From Fonsecaea monophora (lineage: Eukaryota > Ascomycota > Eurotiomycetes > Chaetothyriales > Herpotrichiellaceae), in NCBI RefSeq assembly GCF_001642475.1, contig NW_019173934.1, positions 248,001 through 312,000 of the forward strand: 64,000 nt of DNA, in the 5' to 3' direction. Shown one piece after another: positions 21,006 to 33,270 of the stretch; within the stretch, counting starts at the first letter, position 1; each line of letters starts with the position of its first letter. The position numbers and the translations under genes are program-made. The notes under the pieces were generated by a model. That model had not been told where the DNA came from. It did not search any database and worked only from the letters and a program-made list of their open reading frames with translations.

Positions 21006-22903
21006 TCAAATCTCGGTCTTTGGCTTCTCGATGGTGTCCCACTCCTTCCAGTTGATCTTGCGGAACTTCCACGCAATGGCCAAGACGTGCTCGCCTGTCA
21101 GCGCCGTGTTGTGGTTGTTACTGTCCTTCATGCTGTGGTTGGCACAGCCACGGTACTGGATCGTGGTGTCGCTGAGGCTCCGCTGGATCATGTCCTGGTA
21201 CTCGCGTTCACGCTCGGGCTTGGGCATCATGGCGAACTTGATGCCGCGGTCCTTCTTCCCGACGATGGTCGCCACGCACTTGGCGATGAAGCGCGAGGTC
21301 GACTCGTTGACGTCGTGGTAGCTGGAGCTGAAGGTGTTGGCGTTGGGCCCGTTGCAGAAGAAGAAGTTGGGGAAGTCGTAGGTCGCGACGGCGTGGAGTG
21401 TCGAGCAGTATTGCTTCCAGTGCTGCTGGAGATCCGTCCCGTCCATGCCCGTGATCTTCTCGTGGGACAGGAATCGGGACGTGTTGTAGCCCGTGCCGAC
21501 GATGATGCTGTCGAACTCGTGGAACGACTTCTCGCCCGTCTTCAGATCGCGCGCTTCGATCCCCGTCTCCGTATACCGGGTGACTTGCTCTCTTAACACG
21601 GTGCAGTTGGGTTTGGCCAAGGCTGGGTAGAAGTTGTCCAGGAGGAGGGGACGATTGCAGAAGACTGTTCAAGAGAATTAGCGGCCACCAAAAGCTGGGA
21701 GGGGGGGGGGGGGGGCGGTGCTCCATTGATAGGAGGGGGAAAACTGGGCATTAATATTACTGACATTCATATTCGCGGTTCAGTTTCTCTCGGAGCTCCG
21801 GGTCTGAGATCTGCTTTTCGAGATACTCCCTGGCCTTCTTGTCGAGGAGCTTGTTCAGCCAACTGCCTCGTTTGATGATCAGGGGGCCGAACAGCCACCC
21901 TTTGACAATCTCGAGGAAGCGCATGTAGACGGCAAAATAAGGCAGATACTTCAAGCACCACATGAAGACGCTGCGCCCTGTGTCAGTTTAAGAAACAGGA
22001 AAACACAGACCTCTGCCATACCTGGAGTGTTTGGCGTCGCCCCTGGGCAGCACGGCCGGCGGCGTACGCATGTACACGGTGAGGTGTTTGCACTGGTCCA
22101 CAATCTCTGGGATGACCTGGGCGGCACTTGGGCCACAGCCAACGACGGCCACCCTTTTCCCAACCCAGTCGAAGTCCTTTTTCCAGGTCCCTGTGTGCGT
22201 CCATTGGCCCTTGAAACTGTCCAGTCCCGGAATACCGCCAAACTTGGGCCTGTCAAAGGATCCAATGGCGTGGATGACGACGTCGGCGGTCCACAGCTCG
22301 ATGTTTCCCGTGGCTTGATTCTCCGTCTCGACGTGCCAGAGAAAGTTGCTTTCGTCCCACGTGCAAGACCTGACGTACGTTTGGAACTGTGTGCACCTCT
22401 CCAGTCCGTAACGGTGTGCCATTTGGACATAGAAGTTCTTTATCTGAGGGCCCGTCGCGAAGACGTGTGTATATTCTGGAAAAAGCCTAGGGGTCAACGC
22501 TGCTCTTTTTTTTTCAAAAACTGTCCCCCAAAATCCCCTTTTTCAACTTACGAGTCGAGATCATCATTCTGTTGGTGTACATCAGCGCCGGCACATCACA
22601 GGCACATCCGGGATATGTGTTCTTTGCCCAGACGCCTCCAAACTCCTTCAAAACGTCAAAGATGATCAACTCTTCGGGCCTGAGCGTCTTGTTTTTCAGA
22701 AGAGTGGCCGCTTGGGCGATGCCGGCGACACCGGTGCCCACTTGGATCACTCTCCTATGGCCCCTGGAGACTTTGTGTTGTCCCTTCAAGATGTTGGTGT
22801 TGTCGATGCCGTTCAACTGGGCGTACAGATCGCCATCCACAAAGCCCGCGTCACCTTGGAGGTGTTCGCTGACAGTCTCGGCATGTCCATTCGCAGCTGC
22901 CAT
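21006..22903 (-). CDS. Baeyer-Villiger monooxygenase 3, hydroxyacetophenone-type (BVMO-3)
   Basis: Exons in coding order 22903..22552, 22475..22022, 21970..21765 and 21664..21006 give 556 aa. FAD-binding GTGVAG is at 56-61, FGGVWAKNTYPGCACDVPALMY at about 88-109, the canonical BVMO fingerprint FKGQWTHTGTW at 205-215 and NADPH-binding GCGPSA at 230-235. A conserved VGTGYNTSRF and a basic C-terminal region follow. It is the only one of the three enzymes here with the canonical Trp in the fingerprint. The YPGCACDVP segment points to the 4-hydroxyacetophenone/aryl-ketone group. Intron 3 (21764-21665) carries a 15-nt G run on the plus strand (C run in the transcript) upstream of its acceptor. The start at 22903 gives an NG-rich leader like that of BVMO-2. 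Confidence 0.9.
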
Positions 22904-23762
22904 TGTGTGTGTAGCTCGCCAGACTTCCGTGTCTCTGGCTGCACCGTTCTTTGTATGTGACTTTTGCGAGGTGCTTCGTATATTGGCCGGGTGGCGGGCG
23001 TAAGCTAAAACGTTCCAGCGGGTCGAGCTATATCCCCCATTGCTATCAATGCATATTTCTACGGCTTCTATGCCCCATCATCAGCCACTAGACATTGAGT
23101 GAGCCGGGTAAGTGAATGCACAAATGTTGCATACAGTCAAAACCTGTCATGGTAATGACACTGGCTTCGGGAACGAATAACCGAGTTGGAATATCACGCA
23201 GGAAATCCGTGAGACCCTTAGCCATGGATCTTGCGTCCCCATGCAACAGCCACCGTATAGCCGATGACAGGTCCTGAGCCATTCGTTCTGCTCCACTGTC
23301 TGGCTATTGCGCCAGGCGGCCTTTTGTCTCAGATGGGGGGTTGCCCTTTTCCTGTATCTGTGGATCATTTGATGAGCACCTGAGGTCTCTTACCTCGAAT
23401 CACGCACTGGTTACTTGAGACGCACTCCAACATAGTCCACATGAGTACTCTTATGCTATTCGCCATCCCGAGTGGCTTTTTTGGAATCTTTGACGACTAG
23501 TAGACACTTGAACAGAGAGATATCTTCTTCAACCAAGTATGGTTGATTAACGGCAAGTGGCGTGGAAGAAGAGGAGGCCAGACATCGATTACGTTGACAA
23601 GTATTCTCTAGACTTCTAGTTCACTACCATCACAGGGTCACGACGGAAAATGGCCAACTCGAATAAGTAAATCAGAGATGTATTCTGTTTTGGTATCTTT
23701 CTCACCGAAGGGGACTGGCTCCAAGACCAGATTTAGTAGCACCGTAATATATTCGTCGACCT
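22904..23762. promoter_or_regulatory. Intergenic: promoter of BVMO-3 and 3' flank of the CoA ligase
   Basis: 859 bp; both neighbours are on the minus strand, so the part nearest 22904 is the BVMO-3 promoter. It contains the AATAACCGAG element at 23176-23185. No gene supported. Confidence 0.5.
23176..23185. promoter_or_regulatory. AATAACCGAG element upstream of BVMO-3
   Basis: Reverse complement of the 10-mer CTCGGTTATT at 33085-33094, and one mismatch from the right arm of the inverted repeat at 11879-11888. It lies 273 bp upstream of the BVMO-3 start codon. Regulatory role is inferred from position and recurrence only. Confidence 0.35.
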
Positions 23763-26289
23763 CTATAGCTTGGCCTTTTGTTGACGCTCTCGGCACTGCT
23801 CCTGGTACATCTTTTCAACATTGACAAATTTCCTGAACTCGGCAAAGGATTCTGGATTGGCCACCGCACCCGAAGGCACAATGTTCTCGCCGCTGATGAT
23901 CTTCTTGACTGCGATCTCGATCTTCTTGCCGTTGATCGTGTACGGAACCGTCGAGACCGGAAAGACATACTTGGGAACATGTCGCGGAGATCTTTCTCGC
24001 TTGATCGAGTCTTTGATGAGGTGCTCGAACTCGCTGGTCAACGTCTTTCCTGGCTCCAGGACCAGGAAGAGGACGACAGCTTCATCCTGGTCAGTTGGTC
24101 GTCGCTGGCCGACGCAGATTGACTCGACTATGCCAGGAATCTTATCCAGCACCTCGTAGATCTCGGCCGAGCCAAATCTCACCCCAGATGGGTTCAGAAC
24201 GCCGTCACTGCTCACGGTCAGCTTGGACAATCAGATATTGGGGAGAAAAGGATCGCCTACGATCGACCGAGCACCACATAACCTCCAGTCTCCGGCGATC
24301 GTCGAATGAAGTCACCCTGCCACCACACGTACGGTCCCAATTGCTCAAAGTAGGAGCTGTAGTACTTCTCCTGTCCCCCAGGGCCCCAAAATTTAAGAGG
24401 CTCGCTCGGGTACGGTCTCGTGGTAACGAGTTGTCCTGCAGCTCCAGTGCTCTCGATGGACTCGAATTGTGCTGTGTCGGATTGAGCAACATCGACCGCC
24501 ATCCCGAGACACTTGCACTGAATCTCCCCGGCATGCATGGGTAGAGTCGGGTTGCCACTAACCACTATACCAGCTTAGTCATGCAGACAGGCTTCTTACG
24601 GGGTGTCGGGTCTTACGTGAACAGGCAAGATCCGTTCCACCACAGGTAGAGAGCAGATGCACGCCCTTTGGAAACCCGACATCATAGAACCATTCGCAGA
24701 GTTCCTCGTTCAAGATGCTCCCCGTTGAAGTAACGGTGCGGAGTGAGGACAGGTCCAAAATATCTCCTGCGAAGTGTTAGTGTCTCTAGCAAACTGACGG
24801 ATGCTATGGACGATTTCTGATGGGTAGGAACACCTACGGGGGACCAGGCCTGCCTTCTTGATCTCGAGGAGCAGCCGGGGCGAGATTCCCAGCAAGCTGA
24901 TTCTGAGTACACGTCAGTTGCGTTGCCGTCTACCGACCAAATTGACAACCAACCTCAACTTTTCAACCAGTCGGAGAAGCACCAAGTTGTCTGGGTAAAG
25001 TGGCGAGCCATCATATATCACCGTCCTGCCTCCGTAAGACAGTCCGCAAAGAACCATGGCCCACATGATCCATCCTGTCTGCGTGTTTTTGTTAGTAGGG
25101 CTGAAATACTTCCACAAATAGGAGCTAAGCACATGCCGTTGTGTACTGCAACACCACGTCGCCAGGCTGTACGTCGAAGGCAAGGAAAGCGTCCTTTTTG
25201 ACCGAGAGGAGGAGCCCCTGTGCACTGTCAGACGGTTGAATCCAACGGAAAAGAGAGGCTAGATACCGCAGCACTGTGAACTATGCACTTTGGCGCACCC
25301 GACTGGCACCCTTAGTTAGAGGAGGCGTACACTCGTGCGTGGAAGGGATACTAACAGTGCCTGAAGAGTAGACGATAAATCCAGGGTGGGAGAAGGGCAG
25401 TCGGGTGAATTTTAGCGGTCTTCCTATACTATGCTTGAGAAAGTCTTCATAGCTAAGAACTTGACGGCCACTGTTGTTGTGCTGCTTCTTTGGGCTGCCT
25501 TCGTGGCCCTGAGGAGGGAGGACGACCAAGGTCTTGAACTCGGAAAACCCCTCGAGGCCTCGCACAATGGCTGCATTCTTTGCCGCCAAGTCCATTGCTT
25601 TGCCTTTGAAGACGACGGACGCTTCTCCGAAGACGATCCTCGGCTTGATCTGGGTCAAGCGATCTAGAATTCCAGATTCGCCCATGTCAGGGGAGGAGGA
25701 CGACCAGATGGCTCCCATTGAGAGGGTGGCCAGGCACAACACGACCGTCTCAAGCCGGTTCGACAGGACGGCTGCCACGCGGTCATGTTTCTTCACACCC
25801 AGCGAGATCAGTGCGTCTGCTGCACGCTCCACCATGGAATACAATTCGACCCATGTGTAGTCCTTGATCCTGGTTCCGCCCTCTTGCACCACATGCACTG
25901 CAATCTCGTTCGGCGGCCTCCCGCTGAGCAGATTTTCCGGGAAGCTCAATTTCACGCCAGGGAAGAATTCTGGTGGTGGGAACAAGGGTATGCGGCCCTT
26001 GAGCTTTTGTTAGCATTGGCTTCGTCGTGGCTGAAAAAGGGCGGGGGCGTACAGCAGGAATCGCGTAGTCCAGATTGCCCTCCGCTTTGAGCTCGACAAA
26101 ATGGATCAAGTCGACCCAGAATTGCGGTGCGGTATCGTCATCACATGAGTACTTGTGGAGTTGGTGGTAGTTTTGAAGATTTAAGCCTCGTCGTTGATTG
26201 ACAAAGCGACGGAAGCGATCAGTCTGGGTATCTACGCCCTTCCGGGGACGCCACAGCTGTCGCGGTTTGTGGTTTGCTGGCACGGACAT
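23763..26289 (-). CDS. Acetoacetyl-CoA synthetase-like acid:CoA ligase
   Basis: Nine exons in coding order: 26289..26053, 25997..25356, 25302..25267, 25217..25137, 25078..24954, 24902..24838, 24766..24617, 24564..24261 and 24207..23763, giving 694 aa, the usual family length. The AMP-binding P-loop VYSSGT-SGAPKC (about 288-299) is split by intron 2. VVLQYTT-TGWIMW, STCGGTDLA, GDF and GVRFGSAEIYE follow, and near the C-terminus GKKIEIAVKKI contains the conserved adenylation lysine. The family activates acetoacetate (or another short acid) with ATP and CoA. Intron 4 (25136-25079) appears to start with GC (GCATGT): only this split restores QYTTTGW. Exon 3 has just 36 nt. It is divergent from the Zn2Cys6 gene. 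The true substrate in this block could be a different keto acid. Confidence 0.92.
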
Positions 26290-27302
26290 CTCTCCCATCC
26301 ACGAATGATCACAGATCGACACCGACGAGGCTCCCTTGCAATTTTCATGGTTGGGAACTACTGGGTTTAATGCTGCAAGTACAAAGATTTGGCTGCTGAC
26401 TAGGCACGCAAGGCTGCCGGAATCGTCGTCAGGCTGGACCGCCACCTTCGGCCCGGTTACCCGAACAGATCGATGCTACTGTGTGCAGCCACTTTTGGTC
26501 GGTTGTAACGTCGGGGGCCTAGATACACGAGAGAGGATGCCTACGCGAGAGTCCTAGCTAGCTAACCAGTCTTTCCAGGCTATGGTAATAGACATATTAT
26601 TTGCTATAGTTCACCTATTTTACTCTTGTATTACAGACAGGTCGAGAGGCAGGGGTGGGAGCGAGATTGTGCCTGCATAACTGAACCAGTAGGGTTCAGT
26701 GAGATCAGTTCCTTCACAATGAGCCGAACTTGGGACAGCTAGAGTTATCTACGCTGCACACCACAAAGCTAGCCTCCCCTCCACTCTATCTGTCGAATCC
26801 TCTTCCGCGCTAGCTTCGCCGAACGACCCAGGCCAACGGTCTCTTCCCAAGACCGCACACTTCCACACCTGCGCCCATACGAGTACGAATGAATTCCTGG
26901 ACGAAGAAATGGCACTTTTGAAAGCTATATCCTAATAGAGGTGTAGTCAATGCTGATCGTAGTTCGCCGAACTCAGTCTTGTGACCCATTCAACATTCAA
27001 GGTGCGCTGTGTACACAGTATAGTGGGTCCTTTGAGCCAGCTAACACCAATTACCTTCAAGACAGCACCCCCACACCAAGATCCGGCCTTGCCGCATCTG
27101 GCTAGAAAAGAATTCCCGCGGGGAGCCCTTGATTGACGCTCTGCCCAAAGACTTTGCGGGGCCCCTGATTTTACTCCGACCTGGGCCGGGCCCTATTTTT
27201 CAATCTTTTTCCACTTTCTTTCCAGACACAGACACGAGCCCGGCGGCACAAAGGAAGTCCACACCATCTTTTTCAAAAGCTGCGTCTACGAAAGCCAACA
27301 TC
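26290..27302. promoter_or_regulatory. Divergent promoter of CoA ligase and Zn2Cys6 factor
   Basis: 1.0 kb between head-to-head genes. It contains CGGTTA-type partial sites (CCCGGTTACCCG near 26453-26464, GGTCGGTTGTAACG near 26496-26509). No gene supported. Confidence 0.5.
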
Positions 27303-29812
27303 ATGTCGTCCAAGGTGTCGAAGCCGTCGCAATCGGCGGGCACAAGAGCTCCTGCGCGCACTCGCGCATCCGTCGCATGCATCAACTGCAGGTTACGTAA
27401 GATCAAAGTGCGTGGAAACCCGTCTCCGGCGCACTGAGCGCAGCCCTTGACACACCATCATGTAGTGCGATGTCCAAAACCAGCCGCCGGGGTCAGACTG
27501 CACCCAATGTCGAAATACAAATGCCCCGTGTTACACTGATTCCGGTGGTGACCGCAGGAAGTAAGTCAATCGGCCATCTTGTCAGGTCGGTGCGCGCTTA
27601 CCAGGTGTTTCGAGGCGCCGCGGTGTTGGCCAAAATTTGTCCTCGGTACACAGTCGCCTCGCAGAACTGGAAGACCTGTTGGGACTTCATGGGGCACGAA
27701 ACGCAGAATCCGAAAGAGTCGAGCAGCGTCCTCAATCATCCCGCTACCAAGATGCAAGACACCCTGCTCCGAGCGGCACATCGCCTCCCTTGGTCACCGC
27801 CAACCCCGCGCCACCACCAGACACTGGTCTCATGTCGGCCGAGCTGGCAGGAGGCTCTCTGTTGGAAGACCATTCTGTCCAGATACTCGATGGACAGTGA
27901 GTTAGGGATGCTTGTGTCGTCGTCTTACACTCTTAATTAACATGGTCGCATAGACTCCCAACCCCACAACCTCCCGACTTTTCCAGTCTAGCTGGAGAGT
28001 GCCAGAACATGTTCGATATGCTGCTCGACAGCACGGAACGATCGATGACCACCTTGGGTCAACCAGGCTGTCAGTTGGACAACAACGTCTTTTCGCCAGC
28101 CGACGATGCCATCAGACAGTTGGGCATACAACAGCCTCACTTTCACAACATGGCACCACCCCGAACAGGGGAACCACAGACTTCGGATTTTGAAACGCAA
28201 CAGTCCTATCAGCTGCCGCAAACCTCACTCCTTGCCGACTTCGACGACTCAGCGAGTGTAGTGGGCGACGATAACGAAGAAGAAACCTCCCTGGGAATCG
28301 ATTCCGCGCCTCTTCGAACGGCACTCCTCCAGACGTTCTGGGATGTGCACCCTTGTGGAATCCTGGTCGTAGAAAAAGAGCCGTTCATGACGCATCGGTC
28401 GATTGGCAAACGCAGCCATTATTATTCGACGTTCCTAGAAGACGCCATACTCAGCTCCGCGAGCCGGGTAAGCACGTCCAGCTTCATTCGACAACTGGGG
28501 GCACAGTTTCTCGAACGCGCACGGGCACAAGTCCTCCAGGAGATCGAAAACCCAAACATAGCCTCGATGCAGGGTCTGACTCTGCTCAGCGAGTGTGTGG
28601 GCATCACCGGCAACGATAGGCTATCCTGGATATACTGCGGTATTTTATTCCCCACGGCCACCGATCCAAACTCATACTAATCCTGTAGGCATGGCTTGTC
28701 GATTGGTCTTCGACCTGGGATTACTGCATAAAAAATCCAACACCCTCAACGACGAGGGCGATGTCGTCGACGCCTCCCACCGCATCGCTTCGTTCCTTTC
28801 GACCTTCGTCTTCGACCAGAACCTGAGCCTGTATTTCGGTCGGCCGCACTCGATGACCCTGGCGCAGTTGCGCAGTGCCCTTCAAGGCGCCAAAAACACC
28901 TCGATCCCGGAGATCCTCCAAGCGTGGAGCCTCCTGAGTGTGCAGGTTTCACGCATCACCGACGTCTTGAACACCGCCACTTCCGCCGACGTGACGAATC
29001 AATTACACCTCTTCCCCAAACTGGCCGCAGAAATCGACGCCTGTTATGAAAGCCTCCCTCCACAGCTGAAGTGCGACGACTTGAGTCACAACGACCTGAA
29101 CCCGCACTCTTACGGATTGAATCTGCAGTTCTGTGGAGTCCGAATCATTCTGCACCGCCTGTGGAACAGGTTACTGGAGACCACAGAAGGAGGTCGTTCG
29201 CACGCGGCAGCAGGGCCTTCTGGGGTGGTCGGAACCGAGCAGCAGCAATGCGTGAACCAGTCGGCGCGGATCATATACCAGAACGCCATTCGCGTGGCGA
29301 GGCTGACGCGGACCTACAAGCTGATCTACGGCGTCGAGAAGCTCGTCACGGTCATGTTGATCAACACGTCTTGGGCGACGACGGCGCTGATATCGCATAT
29401 TCTGTCGTCACCGTCCCCGTCCCCGTCTAGCCCTCACCCGGGAGACGGGGGTCGGAGGAACGGAGGCAACGACAGCGACACCAACATCTACTGGCTCAAA
29501 TTCTTGTGGAAAACGCTAGAAGAGTCGCAGCCCTACTATCCCTTGGCCGCGCCCATCCTGAGGACGTTCGCCCGCCTGATCGAAGGCACACATCTCCACA
29601 CGATACTCCGCGCCCGGCGCTTCTCCAACGGCGAAGCGACGTCGCCGTCGGCAATTTTTACATCTTCCACCGAGAACAAAGACCGCGGCTCGGTCGAAGC
29701 ACTCATGCACGACGTGTCTTACGGTCTGGGTTCTTCCGCCCGGGCTCCCACGACGAGTGACAATATGTTTGTGGATTTTTCCATGGTCGACACGTCCTGG
29801 ATGTTCAACTAG
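27303..29812 (+). CDS. Zn2Cys6 fungal transcription factor
   Basis: Exons 27303..27407, 27466..27560, 27615..27896, 27954..28639 and 28689..29812 give 763 aa. The binuclear zinc cluster has Cys26, 29, 36, 47, 50 and 57 (spacing 2-6-10-2-6), with basic RLRKIK inside; intron 1 splits it just before Cys36. A short coiled segment (SRLAELEDLLGL) follows as a likely dimerisation helix. The fungal-specific middle homology region is at about 270-500 (SWIYCGMACRLVFDLGLL restored by splicing at 28640-28688). It is a nuclear DNA-binding regulator; these usually bind paired CGG triplets. Its place inside the oxidative block, head-to-head with the CoA ligase, makes it the obvious candidate pathway regulator. 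The acceptor at 27614 (CGAG) is the least secure junction. Confidence 0.9.
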
Positions 29813-31793
29813 CGCGGAGGGCCTCACATGAACTCTGTTTGTATGAATAAAGGGTGGCACGATGCGAGTCCAATTCTGTAGGGTAGCGTGTTGACGACCA
29901 AAGCTATTGCAAGGCATAGCTGGTTTACGGGACAGCGACACGACGGTGGTAAATGCAGCGAACCGTGTTCTTGTCTGCGTGATCCTTCGTTGTTTCACTT
30001 TTACATTGACTGCTAGCTCCTAAACACGTTCGTCGAGAGTGACATTGTAGAGCCCTGAGACCCGCTCCGCGGCCCGCCCAAGAGACTCGAAAAACAATGC
30101 GACAAGAGCAGAACGGAACGCTGACTCGGTTTCAATTTTCTAACACCTTGACGCACAAGCTTGAAAAAGACCCCTCCTGCAACACGTATAGCGTGCCGAG
30201 GATAATCACCAGTCGACATGGGCCATTCGAAGTCTCGACCCTCTCCCCCAGAGACGGGGAAGTTTGGACCACCCCTCTCACAGCCGCCGTGATCGTTGTC
30301 GGCCCGAGTATTGCGTACCGGTAGTCGTCTGGCCCGATTAGCCGGTTTATCCATAGACACCCGGTTCGGTCCTCAGCCAGGATTTTTCCGATTGAGTCGC
30401 TTAACAGCACAAGCCGGGTCGAAGACCGGTTAAGTATCCACCGACGCGTTGAGCTAGCGTTGGCGTGCGTGGCTCAGTTTTGAACATGAACAGCCACGAG
30501 GGCTGAGAGCAGTGTCATACCAAGGTAGATTCTAGGTATTCATTATTACGGCGAGATCCCCCCTTCGTAGGTATTGTGATCTCAGTAGAATCTTGGAGCA
30601 GTGGTTGTAACGTGTGGCGTCGTCTGTGTTTTGTAGGCGAGACTACAAAGCCTGGTCTTAGCGAGCTGACAGCATGGCATTAACCTTGTGGCAAGGCCGT
30701 CCGTGACAACGAAAATGTTGTGAGTACGAGTGAGTCTGACTCACAGGAGTTGGAGACAAAGGTATAAGGACGGCCCGACTTATATAGAAAGGTAAACCGA
30801 ACTGGTAGGCTCGTGACGTGCACTATAGTGGTTTAAATACTCCCGATACTTGAAGTACGCACTGACTACATCGAGCGGGCTATGGATCGGGATAAGGTAT
30901 AGGTGGCTATCTGCACGGTTATATCATAGCTCTAGTTTTACTACGGACTTGATTTCGTTCACGGCTGTAGTCATTCGTTTTGGCTGTTAATTGCTTCGCT
31001 CTTGGTCGTTTTAGGGCGGGACCGGTAGCATCTGGCGACCTTGCGGTGAGCTCGCCGTCATATTTACGCGAGAATCCCTTTCCGACGTACATGTCTTCAG
31101 GCCGCTGACGTTGGTCCGTTTGCCTTGCTCGGACTAACGACACTGACTTAGCTGGGGCTCCAGACTTGTCGCGCAAGGCAGTTGACTCACAAAGTCGGTA
31201 TTGGCCGCAATCGGTCTATTACAGCCTGCGACTAGGTTGTCTTCTGCCGCGATATCTATTGCCAATGCTTTGCGGTGCAGCGCGAGATCACGGTGTTGTG
31301 AGAGAAAGATGGTCTCTGGTACCGGTGACGAGGATTGATGGCTGTGAGCATCAATCTTTCGGGGCCCGTATCGGATCCAGGTCGAGAAGATCCTGTTCCC
31401 GGGCCGCTTATATAGTATTCTCCCAGGCATGCACATGCAAGTGCGGATCTCGACACGGAGACATGTCCGAATATACCGTATTTGTGACGTTGTGCATCGG
31501 CTGGCTTTAGATTCTGACTACAGCATCGCGACACTTGATCTTATACTTGACTCAACGAGCCTTGACACTTGGAGGTATTCGATGTTGCATGCTGCGTGCG
31601 ACCAACACTTGGTTTTAATCCCAATCTATGACTCTTCTCTGCTTCCTGTGGCTGACTTGAAACATTCTCTCGAATGAATACATTTCTGCTGTTCTTATAC
31701 TCGTCCCACACCATGTCACTGAGCAGGCTCACCACACGCCACAGTGTCGTGCATGACCTACAGGCAAGATCGATACCTTTCGGTGGACCTTGT
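29813..31793. other. Long intergenic region, gene-poor, possibly with decayed repeats
   Basis: 2.0 kb between the Zn2Cys6 gene and the SDR 3' end. Short frames occur on both strands (e.g. minus 30013-30410 and 31134-31436) but none has a family signal. From about 30600 the sequence becomes rich in TA/TAG/CTA steps. It includes ACTATAGTGG (30822-30831), which recurs at 35417-35426, suggesting decayed repeat DNA. Confidence 0.45.
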
Positions 31794-32808
31794 TTAAATG
31801 GTGGACCAGGCATTATCAATGGGAATAATGGCACCATTGATGTCTACAGCCCAATCCGAGACTAGAAAAGCCATCAACCTGGCAGGCCGGTCAGGAGGAC
31901 CCGTCACATCCAAAGCACCCTTGAGATGGAGCTCTTGAACTTTACTGAACACGAAAAGTCAGCTCATGGGGCCTGGACAAGAGGAAGAGAATGGTACCCA
32001 TAGACTTTCATAGCCTCGTGGTCGAGCTTGCTAAAGTCCATCTTGTTTTTGATACCTGAGACATACCCTGCCAAATTGTGATTAAACAGATGATCAACAG
32101 ACAAGTTCGAATGGTGCCCGACTTACCTCCAGGACAGATGGCATTACACCGGATGCCTTCTTCGTGGTACCGCCAGGCAATATTCTTGGTCACGCCCACC
32201 TGTGAGAGGAACCCGTCTCGTCAGTCCACGGTCCCAGTTCCATGAGAGATTTCTTTCAAATCGTCACTTACCAGACCATGCTTAGCTGCTGTATATGCCA
32301 CCCCACAGATCGCTCCACTGGTGCCGGCCTTGCTAGAAACATTGACAATGGCGCCTCCTCCTCCCTGCTTCCGAAAGACATCCACAACCGCCTTGCAGAG
32401 CCACGTTGGACCGGTCAGATTGACACCCAGCTGCCTATGCCACGCTTGCTCTTCGAGGGTGTCCAACCCGTTAAAAGTGTCAGAGATGCCTGCGACATTG
32501 CACAGGATGTCAACGCGGCCGAAGGCGGCCACTGCGCCGTCCACGATTGCCTTGGGCGTGCCCGGGGCCGCAATGTCTCCCTGATGGGACTTGAACTTGG
32601 GGTTCGCTACGAATAACTCGGGAGCTTTGTCAATGTCGAACCCGTACACGGTGGCCCCGAGGTCCAGAAGAAGCTTGGTTGTCTCGAAGCCCATCCCAGA
32701 GGAAGAGCCTGTGATGATGGCAACCTGGAGGATTCCGTCAGTTGGTCCTGGCCGCTAACACCTTCCTGGGCCAGGTCTACCTACTTTATCCTTGAGATCG
32801 AAACCCAT
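31794..32808 (-). CDS. Short-chain dehydrogenase/reductase (classical SDR)
   Basis: Exons in coding order 32808..32785, 32724..32272, 32199..32127, 32067..31998 and 31944..31794 give 256 aa, a typical classical SDR. Cofactor motif TGSSSGMG is at 13-20, NVAG at 84-87, the catalytic set is Ser139, Tyr152 and Lys156 (YTAAK), and AICPGG comes after it. The C-terminus (NGAIIPIDNAWSTI) matches a common fungal SDR ending. It oxidises or reduces a hydroxyl/keto group with NAD(P). Asp38 at the end of beta-2 (YGFDID) suggests NAD(H) preference (inference). Without the last intron (31997-31945) a premature TGA would cut off the conserved end, so splicing there is well supported. It is head-to-head with the P450 gene, 462 bp apart. 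Confidence 0.9.
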
Positions 32809-33270
32809 GGCGACGATTCTCGAGTTTTTCAAATCTAACAAGTCGAAAGTTTGTGCAGTAAATGTCACAGTGTGGATCTCATGCTTTGTTTATAGTCGTC
32901 GAGATACCGAGACACCAAGTCGCTTGTCGTAGGCACCACAAAGTTCTGCGGGATCCGAGGAAAACTCCCTCGCGCTGTTTGTCGACAAGTTCTCAGAGGT
33001 CTGCGTACGAATACCGGACGCGGATAAGCGGAAACCATTCGTTGAGGAGCCGGTTCCTGAACGACAATCGTCGTCCTCGAACTTCTCGGTTATTGGAAAG
33101 CCGGTGCCCATGACCAACATATGGTATAGTCCAACCCCGCCTTTTCGTATACTACCGTGTATGTCTAATCCGTGTCTTCTCGTTCGCGGGGGAACCAACC
33201 ATAAAAACAAACACCAGCAGCCAATGTACATGTCACCCAAACCTGGCGAACACCCACCGGCCTCGATACA
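32809..33270. promoter_or_regulatory. Divergent promoter of SDR and P450
   Basis: 462 bp shared promoter with the CTCGGTTATT element at 33085-33094 and a CGGACGCGG stretch near 33017. Confidence 0.6.
33085..33094. promoter_or_regulatory. CTCGGTTATT element in the SDR/P450 promoter
   Basis: Exact reverse complement of the AATAACCGAG element upstream of BVMO-3. It lies 277 bp from the SDR start and 177 bp from the P450 start. Candidate binding site; inference only. Confidence 0.35.

Noticed and set aside
21701..21715. 15-G run as a possible functional quadruplex
   Set aside because: Inside an intron of BVMO-3, where on the transcript it is a C run upstream of the acceptor; likely slippage-prone polypyrimidine, possibly with sequencing error.
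30919..31436. Minus-strand frames as a transposase remnant
   Set aside because: No transposase, integrase or terminal repeats recognised; kept only as possible decayed repeat sequence.
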